Shown: positions 20,864 through 29,840, numbered from the stretch's first letter. The stretch is DNA of 64,000 bases from Lachnospiraceae bacterium V9D3004 (GCA_000621985.1 JHWW01000009.1:62001-126000), one strand, 5' to 3'. Notes: a model not told the origin generated them from the sequence alone. Numbers and translations: made by a program.

Positions 20864-23047
20864 TTATGCCTGTGATGTACTACCTAAAGTTATGGTGATC
20901 ACTATGTCACCTGTTACCTTGGTCACTCTGTAAGTGCGTGCTTTTTGTGTGCTTTCAGGATCCTTAAGTGCCTTATAATTGCCTTCCGGTGAAACAGTCA
21001 CCTCAGCTATGGCGTAATCATCCGTAGGTACTACCTCGAAATTAATCTGTCCGTTACCATCAATTAATATCTCTCCGGTGCTACTGTCTCTTGCAGCTGC
21101 CGAAGTCACATTCTCGTGCTTAGCCGAAGTTGAATAATCAGAGGTATCGTATGTTGTTATCGTTGCCTCTCCACCCTCTATAACGAATGTAGCATTATAT
21201 TGTGTTACCGCAGGTGGATTATCAGAAGATCCTGCTTCTTTTACAGTGATCTTAACCTTAAGGTCTCCTGAGATCTTGGTTACTCTGTAATTACCTTCAG
21301 GTATCGGATCGTCTGCAGTACTGTCGGCATGTGTCTTTAAGTTCTTATAGTTATCTTTATATGCCTTGTCGATAGTAACACTTTCGATCTCGTAATTATC
21401 ATCAACAACAACCTTGAAATTAACCTGTCCGCCGTTAACTGTTGGATTACCTTCTGTATCCCATGATACGGCTTCTGTCTGGTTGGTCTGTGTTACTTCA
21501 GGATCATCATAAGCCTTGGTTCTGTATGTAGTAACGCTTGCATGTTCCGGAACATCGAATTCAACCTTGTAAGAAGTGATAACAGGTGCCTCAGGATCCT
21601 TTTCCTTGGTTGTTACCTTAACGGTAATATTACCTGTGATCTTGGTTATTCTGTAAGTATCAGCCTTCTTGGTATCGGTAGATCCCTTAAGGTTACCATA
21701 CTTTCCTTCCGGTGTTACTTCAACCTTATCAACTTCATATCCTTCTTCAAGAACTACTGTGAAGTTAACCTGTCCTGTTCCGTCTTTTGTCGCAACACCT
21801 GTATCACCATTTCTTGAAAGTGCCGCCTTTGCTTTCTCTGCAGTTCCTTCAGTCTTGGTATAATCCTGAGTCGTGTAAGTTGTTATGCTTGCATGACTGT
21901 CAGTATCGAATGTTGCGGTATAGCCTTTTTCCTCAGGCTCTGAAGACTTGAGTGCTGATGATATATCAGTAGTTGTACTGAATATCACATACTTGATATT
22001 GATCGTAGTAACACTGCCGGTATCATGAGGATTGAACACCTGGAGTCCTCTTATGCATCCGCCGGCGCATTCGCTCGTTACTTCGAACTGAAGTTGGGTA
22101 TCTGTCTCTGATGCCTTTACTTTCTGTCCCCAGTCAGGATGCTTACCTTTTTCTCCGTCACCTGTACCCGAACCGTCCGGTACGGTATCTGCATCATATA
22201 ATGCATGACCGAGATTATTACCTGTACTGTTATATATGATCGTTGCATATTTGTACTCACTGAAATAATTCTGAGCATTGTCCGGCAGATAGAAGTCAAT
22301 TGCAGACCACTGTGTATTGAACTCTACCGTCATGGTCTTGTCATCATTATATGTGATAACTGCCTGATCCTGCTCATTGTAGCAACAGCCTTCCACAAGC
22401 TCAAGCGCAACTACCGGCGGAGCTGTAGCAGCCGGCTTCTCATATTTCGGAGTAGGCTCCGGAGTAGCTGTCTTTTGCGGTCTCGGAGTCTTGGTAGGCT
22501 TTGCTTCTGCTTCCTTTGTTGCTTCAGGTGTTGCATCCGAACCTGATGTAGGAGCATTGGTCGGAGCAGCTGTCTGGTTACCCTGCGGTGCTGTAGTTAC
22601 AGATGCAGACGCAGACGGTGCTGTGGAAGCATTGGTGGCAGCATCCGTGGCAACAGTTATTTCTGAACCTGTAGCAGCATTTACAGTTAAAGTACATTTT
22701 ACGGCTTTGAATTTCTTAGAGCCCTGAGTTATCGTAGCTGATACAACAGCTTTTCCTTTATTCAATCCTTTTACGGTCACTGAAGCTTTCTTACCCTTTT
22801 TTGTCTGTGCGGTTATCTTGGCAACCTTGGTTTTTGGCTTCTTTGACTTATTGCTTACCGACCATTTAACCTTAGTCTTTGCATCTGCATTCTTGACATT
22901 GATCTTAACGGTCTTCCCCACCTCAACTTTTGCAGTCTTGGCAATTGACGGTTTCTTTGCTGCTAACACTGATGCCGGTGACACATTGATTCCGGTAATA
23001 ACGAGTGCCGCTGCAAGTACTGTTGATAATACCTTCATTTTTTTCAT
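20864..23047 (-). CDS. secreted modular protein: Ig-like domain, sandwich domain, three C-terminal repeats
   Basis: About 727 residues. A signal peptide ends near SVLAAKK; an Ig-like lysine-rich domain (about 32-123), a Thr/Pro/Ala linker (about 130-210), and a beta-sandwich-like domain (about 214-360, with WSAIDFYLPDNAQNYF and GGCIRGLQVFNP) follow. Then come three repeats of about 105 residues: 376-482, 493-604 and 617-722. Each starts with a YxATF/YKVEF strand, has ATITTY-like and GQVNFxVV motifs, and ends YRVTKxxGDxxVxIT. No catalytic motif was found, so carbohydrate or surface binding is the best guess. The ATG at 23047 has GGAGGAG. No sorting motif or anchor is visible, so how it stays at the surface is unclear. 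Confidence 0.75.
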   Translation of the reverse strand: MKKMKVLSTVLAAALVITGINVSPASVLAAKKPSIAKTAKVEVGKTVKINVKNADAKTKVKWSVSNKSKKPKTKVAKITAQTKKGKKASVTVKGLNKGKAVVSATITQGSKKFKAVKCTLTVNAATGSEITVATDAATNASTAPSASASVTTAPQGNQTAAPTNAPTSGSDATPEATKEAEAKPTKTPRPQKTATPEPTPKYEKPAATAPPVVALELVEGCCYNEQDQAVITYNDDKTMTVEFNTQWSAIDFYLPDNAQNYFSEYKYATIIYNSTGNNLGHALYDADTVPDGSGTGDGEKGKHPDWGQKVKASETDTQLQFEVTSECAGGCIRGLQVFNPHDTGSVTTINIKYVIFSTTTDISSALKSSEPEEKGYTATFDTDSHASITTYTTQDYTKTEGTAEKAKAALSRNGDTGVATKDGTGQVNFTVVLEEGYEVDKVEVTPEGKYGNLKGSTDTKKADTYRITKITGNITVKVTTKEKDPEAPVITSYKVEFDVPEHASVTTYRTKAYDDPEVTQTNQTEAVSWDTEGNPTVNGGQVNFKVVVDDNYEIESVTIDKAYKDNYKNLKTHADSTADDPIPEGNYRVTKISGDLKVKITVKEAGSSDNPPAVTQYNATFVIEGGEATITTYDTSDYSTSAKHENVTSAAARDSSTGEILIDGNGQINFEVVPTDDYAIAEVTVSPEGNYKALKDPESTQKARTYRVTKVTGDIVITITLGSTSQA
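20882..21922 (-). repeat. three protein-level tandem repeats of about 105 residues
   Basis: Coding repeats at about 21602-21922, 21236-21571 and 20882-21199 (first to last in the protein). They share positions of aromatic, Gly and Thr residues but have diverged in sequence, so duplication is not recent. Confidence 0.75.
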
Positions 23048-23254
23048 TTTGTGGTACTCCTCCTTGTATATAATTATCTGCTCAATTCCCATGAGATCAT
23101 AGGCATCCAAGACGTAAATCCCGCTTTTCGAATGTAATACCAATGATTACATGGTTTTGAACATTTACACACTGTAGGTATGAGCATATCACTCAATTGT
23201 GTCATTTTCGTTACTGTTCGCATTCTCCGATACACTTAACACGGCTGCTTAGTA

Positions 23255-24622
23255 TCACTTGAACACAACCTTCAGGAAATTATACAATCCGTTCTTCCAT
23301 ACGTCCATATTATGATCGCCCGGAATTGTGTAATAATAATGGTTGACATCATTATTTACAAGTACATTATGATACTTTTCGGGTTCGTCACGAACCATCG
23401 AATCATTTGCACCGTTCATGATCATTATGGTCGTATTATCCTTATATTCATCCGGAAGTGTGAATGTGTCTTCGGTGAAGTAACCCTTCTCATAATAACC
23501 GAAGTTCTCGTATTCAAATATTCCGAATGCCGGGCTGAACGCACCGATATAGCTTATCTTGTCAGGAATATTGAATCCTATATATAACGATTCTCTTCCG
23601 CCCATAGACAATCCTGCAATAGCGGTATTCTCTCTTCCCGTAAGAACCGGATAATTATTCTGCATATAAGGCATCAGGTCATCCTGTAATTCATACAGGA
23701 AATCGGTCCATGCCTGCATATGTGCATCTGACAGTGAATCTGACGGATTAGGTCCGTCATTGGCTCTTGCACGACAATTAACAAGTACCATGATCATCGG
23801 GACGGTTTCTTCGTTTGCAAGAAGATTGCCGTACATCAATTCAGGTTTGCCGTCGAGCCAGTCGTTCTCATCACCGTTGCCGCCGTGACACAGATACAAT
23901 ACAGGGTACTTCTCATCCGGATTATAATCCGGCGGTGTAAGTACTATCGCATGTCTGTCTGTTCCGGTCACACCCGAATGATAGGTGATCTTCTCATAAC
24001 TACCGTAAGTAACATCACTCTTCTTCATTATGAAATCAGACGGTGTTGATACATCATCAAGCACAAGCGGTGTTCTTGTCGGCGGTGCTCCAGTTGCCTT
24101 CGGCGATGGTGTCGAAGTCGGTCTTGGCATCATGTCTTTAGGCTTCGGAGTAGCTGTGGCATTATTCATTGAACCCGGCGCCGAAGTCGAACTTGCTGCC
24201 TGTGAAGCCGAATTCGCTGCTGATGCAGCAGTACCCGGAGTGGCACTTGGTTTATCAACGCTTATTAATGCATTCTTTGCCGTAACCTTCACTTTTATCA
24301 CTCCGAGACTTCTCTTTTTTTTGTTAAGTATCTCAGTTACGGTCACCTTGGTTTTACCGGTTTTTTTACCGGTGATAACTCCTTTTTTTGATACGGTTGC
24401 AATACCGGTCCTTGAAGAAGAAAAAGTATATTTTGCCTTTTTATTCTTATTCCTGATCACGATCGTAACTTTCGAACCGGCTTTAACATTAAGATTCTTC
24501 GATGCAAGCCTGGCTTTTTTCGCAGCTGTAATACCCGCAGTACCCGGACCAAAGACAGATGATATCGTCATCGTAAGTGCAAGCGCAATACATGCCGGTC
24601 TGCGGTGAATTGTTTTTCTCAT
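23255..24622 (-). CDS. secreted CE1-type esterase with N-terminal Ig-like domain
   Basis: About 455 residues. Signal peptide ending ITAAKK; Ig-like lysine-rich domain (35-117); Ser/Thr/Pro/Ala linker (120-190); then an alpha/beta-hydrolase of the esterase D/feruloyl esterase type. The nucleophile elbow is GLSMGG (Ser about 339), with likely Asp in NGANDS (about 407) and His in PGDHN (about 437); the oxyanion motif is YLCHGGNGDENDW. Such enzymes remove feruloyl or acetyl groups from xylan. Start ATG 24622 has GGGGGAG 7 nt upstream. A paralogue lies at 42906. Confidence 0.85.
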   Translation of the reverse strand: MRKTIHRRPACIALALTMTISSVFGPGTAGITAAKKARLASKNLNVKAGSKVTIVIRNKNKKAKYTFSSSRTGIATVSKKGVITGKKTGKTKVTVTEILNKKKRSLGVIKVKVTAKNALISVDKPSATPGTAASAANSASQAASSTSAPGSMNNATATPKPKDMMPRPTSTPSPKATGAPPTRTPLVLDDVSTPSDFIMKKSDVTYGSYEKITYHSGVTGTDRHAIVLTPPDYNPDEKYPVLYLCHGGNGDENDWLDGKPELMYGNLLANEETVPMIMVLVNCRARANDGPNPSDSLSDAHMQAWTDFLYELQDDLMPYMQNNYPVLTGRENTAIAGLSMGGRESLYIGFNIPDKISYIGAFSPAFGIFEYENFGYYEKGYFTEDTFTLPDEYKDNTTIMIMNGANDSMVRDEPEKYHNVLVNNDVNHYYYTIPGDHNMDVWKNGLYNFLKVVFK

Positions 24623-24703
24623 ATAGTTTCTCCCCCATAAGTTATATATACTGTTAAAATCCAAGATACAATAATAACACATTTTTCCATAAATGCAAAG
24701 AGG

Positions 24704-25243
24704 TTAAGCGTCTATTACCGACACCTGATCTTCCCATACATAATCATGCTGAGTCTTATTGTCAGTCTTGTGTCCGATGGCAAGCGCTATCTGGAATGAA
24801 TAGTCTTCCGGTATATCGAATGCTTTGTTGTAATAACTCTTCCTGTCACCGTTAAGCACATCATATACACAACCGATGATAAGATTGCCAAGGCCGAGGC
24901 TTTCCGCAGCAAGAGACATGCTCATTACGGCAATTCCCGAATCCACTTTGCTCCATTTGAAATCATCCTCAGCGCTTATGATGATAAGCACCGGTGCACC
25001 GTAATAGAAGTTCTTCGGCTGCTTTTCCTGACCTCTTGATACTCTGAGATCATTCTCAAGTTCTTCAAGGATCTCATTATCACCTTTTACAACCGAAAAA
25101 TGAAGTTCTCTCCTGTTCATCCCGGTAGGTGCCTCAAGCCCTGCGGTTATGATCTTCTTTAATTCATCATCTGTTAACGGTTCTGCAGAATATGCTCTTG
25201 CCGAGCTTCTCTTTTTGATCACTTCCAATACCTGTTCTGACAT
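24704..25243 (-). CDS. nitroreductase-family flavoprotein
   Basis: 179 residues, the usual length for small nitroreductases. KKRSSARAYSAEPLTDDELKK, then APTGMNRRELHF and the C-terminal AESLGLGNLIIGCV are the FMN-binding regions. Members reduce nitro compounds or quinones with NAD(P)H. Single-gene unit upstream of the secreted esterase; the natural substrate is unknown. Confidence 0.88.
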   Translation of the reverse strand: MSEQVLEVIKKRSSARAYSAEPLTDDELKKIITAGLEAPTGMNRRELHFSVVKGDNEILEELENDLRVSRGQEKQPKNFYYGAPVLIIISAEDDFKWSKVDSGIAVMSMSLAAESLGLGNLIIGCVYDVLNGDRKSYYNKAFDIPEDYSFQIALAIGHKTDNKTQHDYVWEDQVSVIDA

Positions 25244-25360
25244 AATCTGTCCCTCCTTGTGTATGACATTATATTATGTTACTTGTTCATTACTGCTATT
25301 CATTGCTGCTTTACGTAGGTGAATCGGAATGCCTACTATATCTGTTGAATATTTTTTGCA

Positions 25361-25684
25361 TTAATACTCAATATCTATATCACCAAGTTTCAACTTCATA
25401 TCATTTATCATTTTTCCTGCCTTTTCATCAAGCTCTGCCAATGAAGGAAGAAGCTTATTGAACATATCATTTTTGTTGGCCCAGCCAAGTATATAGCTTA
25501 ACAGCTCGTATTTTGCTTCTCCTTTTGATGCTTCATTTACAGTTTTTAGCATATTTTTCATCATTGCATTATTTTTTCCGGCTTCTTTACCTTCCGTATC
25601 ATTTTTCTCTTTAAATAATTCGTCGATCAGCTTATCAATGAACCCGTCCAGTTCAATCTCGTCAACATTAACCGTTATTTTCAT
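25361..25684 (-). CDS. small hypothetical protein
   Basis: 107 residues from the ATG at 25684, which has AAAGGAGG with good spacing (7 nt). The product is acidic/lysine-rich and helical (VDEIELDGFIDKLIDELF, LLSYILGWANKNDMFNKLLP). The frame is open upstream to 25921, giving 79 further codons starting at a TTG with a poor site; that part looks partly protein-like (LTLHIKNIELDIPYRNIDII). I chose the internal start on the ribosome binding site, but a longer protein cannot be excluded. No family recognised. Confidence 0.55.
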   Translation of the reverse strand: MKITVNVDEIELDGFIDKLIDELFKEKNDTEGKEAGKNNAMMKNMLKTVNEASKGEAKYELLSYILGWANKNDMFNKLLPSLAELDEKAGKMINDMKLKLGDIDIEY

Positions 25685-26004
25685 CGACTGTTCCTCCTTT
25701 ATGATATCAATATTGCGATATGGTATATCAAGTTCAATATTCTTTATGTGCAATGTGAGCTTATTGCGATCAAAAGTTAATATGTGTTCAATTGATCTTA
25801 CCCTTTTCTTTATCAATGGGAAATGATGCAAAAATCCTGATATTGGTGCGCTCGTTTTCCCCTTCATCAAATTTGATGCAATGTGGGGATTATCAAGTGC
25901 AATTTTCGTAAGAATCCCCAAATCTTTGGTTTCATAATGCCGAACATTAACTGTTAACTTAACAAATTCGCTAATAATATCGCCCCCTTCGGGTCACTCT
26001 GATT

Positions 26005-26074
26005 CTCATTCTGAAATTTTCTCTATGCACTTCTCATTCTGCAATTCACATTCCGCAATACTCATTCTGAAATT
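26005..26074. repeat. 14-bp minisatellite
   Basis: Five units with exact 14-bp periodicity at 26005, 26019 (degenerate), 26033, 26047 and 26061, consensus ctcattctgcaatt. Units 1 and 5 are identical. The array lies just after the stop of the gene at 26084 in the gap 25685-26083, which otherwise shows only the questionable upstream frame extension at 25685-25921. Confidence 0.75.
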
Positions 26075-26083
26075 CTCATCATC

Positions 26084-26926
26084 TCACCCTACTATCTTCT
26101 GCTCGAATTCTTCAAGTATCTCATTGATCGTAAAGAGATCGTATATCCTGTTTTCAAAACAATAAAGCAGAATGATGTCTCTCTTGGAACTTCTTGAGAA
26201 AGCATAACCTGCGCTGTTAAGGAGATCCACCGTCTCATCAAGAGACAATTCGAGCGCCAGCGCAAATGCATATACAGTAGTCTTGGTAGGCTTATATTCG
26301 GAATCATTCCTTATCTTTGAAAAATGTCTTCTGTCAATTCGTGCCTTGTTATAGACTTCAGAATCTGTAAGATTCCTTTCATCTATCAGTCTTAGAAGTC
26401 TGTCGGAAAATGTCTCTTCGGCACGTGCTATCAGACTTTCAAGCCCATGTGTATTGATGCTTTCACACAGATCTTCACACTTATCATATCCGGCAGTCGA
26501 AGCCTCCGAAGGAGGAGGTGCTGTCGGCAGACTCATACCCATACTCATACACTGCGCACTACGGAACCCCACAGGTTCGCAGTCTTCCATCACGTTCGGC
26601 ATAGGACCGGGTTTTTCCGGCATTATGGCATCCGGCTTTCCTGCCTGCATGGCGCCAAGCTTTTCCGGCAGTGTAGTGCCAAGCTTCCCGGACGGTATGG
26701 TGTCAGACTTGTCTGTATGCATGGCGTCAGGTGTTTCTGCCGGCATGGCGTCAGGTGTTTCTGCCGGCATGGTGTCAGGTGTTTCTGCCGGCATGGCGTC
26801 AGTTTTTTTCGCTGATATGAGCCTGCTCACTCTATGTGATCCGGTCTTTGAAGCCTCTTCTTTTTCCGGTACATAATTATGTTTTATGTATCTTTTGACG
26901 GATCGAATTAGTTTTCTGCTTATCAT
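26084..26926 (-). CDS. repeat-rich protein with macro-domain-associated HTH C-terminus
   Basis: About 280 residues. The first 30 are basic. Residues 40-110 are degenerate 8-residue repeats (MPAETPDA type) encoded by 24-bp units. The last 115 residues (TFSDRLLRLIDERNLTDSEV, IDRRHFSKIRND, ALALELSLDETVDLLNSAGY) match, as I recall, the helical XRE-like region found at the C-terminus of many Firmicute macro-domain proteins, here without a macro domain. The ATG at 26926 has AAAGG 10 nt upstream. It follows DUF1294 by 18 nt, so cotranscription is likely. Function unknown; DNA or protein binding is an inference from the helix-turn-helix look. Confidence 0.65.
   Translation of the reverse strand: MISRKLIRSVKRYIKHNYVPEKEEASKTGSHRVSRLISAKKTDAMPAETPDTMPAETPDAMPAETPDAMHTDKSDTIPSGKLGTTLPEKLGAMQAGKPDAIMPEKPGPMPNVMEDCEPVGFRSAQCMSMGMSLPTAPPPSEASTAGYDKCEDLCESINTHGLESLIARAEETFSDRLLRLIDERNLTDSEVYNKARIDRRHFSKIRNDSEYKPTKTTVYAFALALELSLDETVDLLNSAGYAFSRSSKRDIILLYCFENRIYDLFTINEILEEFEQKIVG
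26697..26802 (-). repeat. 24-bp coding tandem repeats
   Basis: Units at 26721, 26745 and 26769 (the third has one change), with a partial unit at 26793 and degraded ones from 26697 back to about 26600. They encode the 8-residue MPAETPDA-type repeat. Length variation between strains is expected. Confidence 0.85.
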
Positions 26927-26944
26927 ACACACATAACCTTTCTT

Positions 26945-27220
26945 CTATCTGAAAAAAGCAAAATATACCGCGATCACTACATGGATCATGAATATCAATG
27001 GCATTCCTATAACAAAATACCAGTGTTTTGTCTTATGACGAAACAGATACATGCCTGCCCATGTTCCGGCGCTTCCTCCGATAGCGCTCACAATAAATAA
27101 TGTCTTCTCCGGAATCCGCCATCTGTTCTTTTTTGCGCGATGCTTATCAAGTCCCATAATAATAATTCCAACTATGTTCATTATAAGAAGATAAACTGCC
27201 AATATCTGGTAAATATCCAT
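26945..27220 (-). CDS. DUF1294-family membrane protein
   Basis: 91 residues with about three hydrophobic segments. MGLDKHRAKKNRWRIPEKTL and AIGGSAGTWAGMYLFRHKT are the conserved DUF1294 stretches. Function is not known for the family. The ATG at 27220 has AAAGGA 8 nt upstream. It lies upstream of the repeat-rich HTH gene. Confidence 0.9.
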   Translation of the reverse strand: MDIYQILAVYLLIMNIVGIIIMGLDKHRAKKNRWRIPEKTLFIVSAIGGSAGTWAGMYLFRHKTKHWYFVIGMPLIFMIHVVIAVYFAFFR

Positions 27221-27359
27221 ATCTAAATTCCTTTCATGTTATGTTAAATTCTTCAAGCAAAAGTTCATATACATATTCATGCTTGTATTACGATATGTAT
27301 CTTGCTGTCTATATATGACAAACATGATATATATACAGTCAACGGTTTTAATGAAATAA

Positions 27360-27417
27360 CCCCGTGGCAAAGCCACGGGGCGTATATAGCTTGGGTTAAA
27401 GCCTGCCCCAAAGGGGC
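27360..27417 (-). terminator. two hairpins downstream of tRNA-Pro
   Basis: A 9-bp perfect repeat with 3-nt loop (27360-27368 with 27372-27380) and a 5-bp gcccc/ggggc hairpin (27405-27409 with 27413-27417). On the minus strand GTTATTTCATT follows the stronger one. Likely terminator of the tRNA. Confidence 0.6.
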
Positions 27418-27435
27418 GCATTTTCTACAAAATAA

Positions 27436-27510
27436 TCGGGATGACAGGATTCGAACCTGCGACCTCTCGGCCCCCAGCCGAACGCTCTAGCCAAACTGAG
27501 CCACATCCCG
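27436..27510 (-). tRNA. tRNA-Pro (anticodon GGG)
   Basis: A 75-nt cloverleaf on the minus strand: acceptor CGGGATG pairs with CATCCCG, then discriminator A. Anticodon arm TTCGG/CCGAG with loop CTGGGGG gives anticodon GGG. The T arm has GGTTCGAATCC. CCA is not encoded. A near-consensus promoter lies just upstream and hairpins follow. Confidence 0.95.
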
Positions 27511-27542
27511 ATGAAAAGGCTTTAAGCCTTTTGACAAAAAAC

Positions 27543-27571
27543 ATTATACACGTTTTCTGTAATAAAGTCTA
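27543..27571 (-). promoter_or_regulatory. promoter of tRNA-Pro
   Basis: Minus strand TAGACT (27566-27571), 17-nt spacer, perfect TATAAT (27543-27548), about 33 nt before the mature 5' end. A 9-bp hairpin (27514-27532) lies in the leader and may also end the transcript of the gene at 27589. Confidence 0.65.
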
Positions 27572-27588
27572 CAAAAATATTAAAATGT

Positions 27589-29703
27589 TTATTTCACAAT
27601 TATCTTTAACTTTTGGGTTATGCCCGAAGACTGCAGTTTTATCGTAAAACTGCCCTTCTTTTTACCTGTGATCTTAATCTTATTACTCTTGAAGACGATC
27701 TTTGCTTTCTTCTTCGTCCCCGAAGTGATCCCGGTGATCTTTACGGTTCCTGTCACATTAACAGTCTTAACCTTTAGTACAACTGTTTTTTTCTTCTTGA
27801 CTGTAACGCTTTTAACGGATCTGTTATTCTTATATATCGTTATTGAAGCTTTCTTTACAGCAGAAGCCTGAGACGATCCTGACGGATCGGCAACTGTTCC
27901 CGTTGAAGAATCGGTTGATCCTGTAACTGTATCTGGAGCTGAAGCAGACTTCTTCGCTGCCGCAGTGGGAAGCACAACATTTCCGCTTATAGGAGAAGCT
28001 GTGGGTACATCATTTCCATTCGAAGGAGTTGTTGTCGGATCGGTTTCCAGAGTTGAAGGATCAACTGTCGGCTCTGTGGTAGGAACTGAAGGCACGGTTG
28101 TTGTATCCGGGTCGTCCTCCAGCTGCGATGTTGAAACCGGAGTCCCTGTGGGCGCTGCAGTCGGTCCGTCTGTCACATCCGGTGATGCTGACGGCGAAGC
28201 GGATGCATCCGGTGTCTGCGTATTCATAGGTTCACTTGAGTAACCGGGGTCAGGCGATTCAATAACACCCAGTTTCACAAAACAACTCAATATCCTCTCA
28301 CCGATAATATTCGTACCGGTATATGCGTATCTTATCTTACCCGAACGGTCAATTATCACGGTTAACGGAATCGTTAAATCACCGTTGGCATTCTTTGCTC
28401 CTGCTGCTTCTGCCATGGAAAACATCGTCTGATTCGCCCTACCGCTTGAATCGTAACATGCGATTATCTTTGATGATATTCCCGCCAGTGAAGAAGACAC
28501 AAGCTGAGCGGGATTGGTATATACATCGACGCCGATCAGCCTTATATCACTGACATCATCTATATCCTTATCTACAATACTCTGGAACATTGTCTTTACT
28601 CCCTGGGATCTCATATCTCCCATTATGATAAGACTGTATTGTGATGAAGAACCTGTAACCGTATTCCCGCCGGGAGTCTTAAAACTGTAGTTCGGCGCAC
28701 TTACATTAAGCATCTTGTCATTGTAATACGACAGCTCATAAATCGGATATCTGCCCGTGAATTCTTCGGTAAGATATTTGTCATCACGTTTATGGTTGAT
28801 GAATGCTTCTTCCGACAGCAAAAAATAATCATATACGGGAGATGTTCCTGTCATTCTCGTTGAATCCCATGTGAAATCGATATTAAAATACTTATCTCCG
28901 ACTTTTACGATGTTCCATGCATGAGGTCCTCCGTTACCTTCTCCGGATATTATCCTGCAATCAATTCCAAGTTCATTCAGGAGTCTGTATGCAAGAAGAG
29001 AATATCCCTGACACACGGCAGAGCCCTCTATGAGTGCATGATATGCATCATATTTGCTGTAGGTCTTGTCATAGGTCACATGTGTTACAATATAATCATG
29101 AACGTATTTTATAATATCAATAGTTGTATAACCGGTGAAATCCCATAATGCCAAAAGCTCATTAACTTTCTCCGTAACCAGATCCTCCTGTTCTTTTGTT
29201 GTATGATATGAAAGAACAAAATCCGCGCTTATGGAATCATCGGTATAAGTGATGTTAAAACTATAACCCGAAAAAGAATAACTGATATAATCACCATCAT
29301 CGGGAGTAAAATCATATTCTCCGTTGTACGCTTCATTAACAGCATTTGATATAAACTGCTTTGCAGTCGTTCCCGAATAACTGCCCACATATAATATTGA
29401 TACATTCTGTATCCTTGACTGCATGCAGCTCCTCAGATATTCTACGATGGCATCATAAGAAGTAAGACGCTTAGTTCCCGATTCGGGTGCACCAAACTTC
29501 TTTGATTCGACATGTTCTTCATCAGCGGAATATGCGCTGTATATAGGATTTACATAAGATTCGCTTGCATATCTTACTATCCCGGAGTCATCATTTACAG
29601 CGGATACCACACCCGGAGCTGACATTTCTACGAATAAAACAGCCGCTATCAGTATTAATACCACAAAATGTCTTATCAGTTTCTTCTTATCATGTCCTGC
29701 CAT
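27589..29703 (-). CDS. exported transglutaminase-like protein with redoxin-like domain and C-terminal Ig-like domain
   Basis: 704 residues. N-terminal membrane/signal segment (9-36); an N-terminal region, then a transglutaminase-like core with Cys231 (GSAVCQGYS), His261 (GGPHAWNIV) and Asp276 (YFNIDFTWD). Residues 331-480 form a thioredoxin/TlpA-like domain with the cis-Pro region TIPLTVIIDRSGKIRY, but the CxxC site is replaced (DMRSQGVK, 363-370). A Thr/Pro/Ser linker (485-615) leads to a lysine-rich Ig-like domain (616-704). Start 29703 has GGAGG. It may crosslink or cleave cell-surface proteins; the redoxin part is probably structural. No gene partner is obvious. Confidence 0.8.
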   Translation of the reverse strand: MAGHDKKKLIRHFVVLILIAAVLFVEMSAPGVVSAVNDDSGIVRYASESYVNPIYSAYSADEEHVESKKFGAPESGTKRLTSYDAIVEYLRSCMQSRIQNVSILYVGSYSGTTAKQFISNAVNEAYNGEYDFTPDDGDYISYSFSGYSFNITYTDDSISADFVLSYHTTKEQEDLVTEKVNELLALWDFTGYTTIDIIKYVHDYIVTHVTYDKTYSKYDAYHALIEGSAVCQGYSLLAYRLLNELGIDCRIISGEGNGGPHAWNIVKVGDKYFNIDFTWDSTRMTGTSPVYDYFLLSEEAFINHKRDDKYLTEEFTGRYPIYELSYYNDKMLNVSAPNYSFKTPGGNTVTGSSSQYSLIIMGDMRSQGVKTMFQSIVDKDIDDVSDIRLIGVDVYTNPAQLVSSSLAGISSKIIACYDSSGRANQTMFSMAEAAGAKNANGDLTIPLTVIIDRSGKIRYAYTGTNIIGERILSCFVKLGVIESPDPGYSSEPMNTQTPDASASPSASPDVTDGPTAAPTGTPVSTSQLEDDPDTTTVPSVPTTEPTVDPSTLETDPTTTPSNGNDVPTASPISGNVVLPTAAAKKSASAPDTVTGSTDSSTGTVADPSGSSQASAVKKASITIYKNNRSVKSVTVKKKKTVVLKVKTVNVTGTVKITGITSGTKKKAKIVFKSNKIKITGKKKGSFTIKLQSSGITQKLKIIVK

Positions 29704-29840
29704 ACCAATAACCTCCGTTTTTAATCAGACACATCAAAACAGATCAATAATACACACTTTTCCTAACGTCATATCGCCAAGTCTTTGCAGATGCAATGAT
29801 CGGTTCTACTACATGGTAACACCCGAACAACCTGGGCTTT

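Noticed and set aside
20882-21922. Three repeats as a possible CRISPR array
   Set aside because: The repeats are about 105 residues (over 300 bp), diverged and coding; no short identical repeats with unique spacers.
25685-25921. Upstream extension of the small unknown gene as a separate gene
   Set aside because: No ribosome binding site or ATG with support; frame is the same, so it is at most an extension.
26005-26074. 14-bp units as CRISPR or iteron array
   Set aside because: Units are contiguous without spacers and there is no origin or replication gene beside them.
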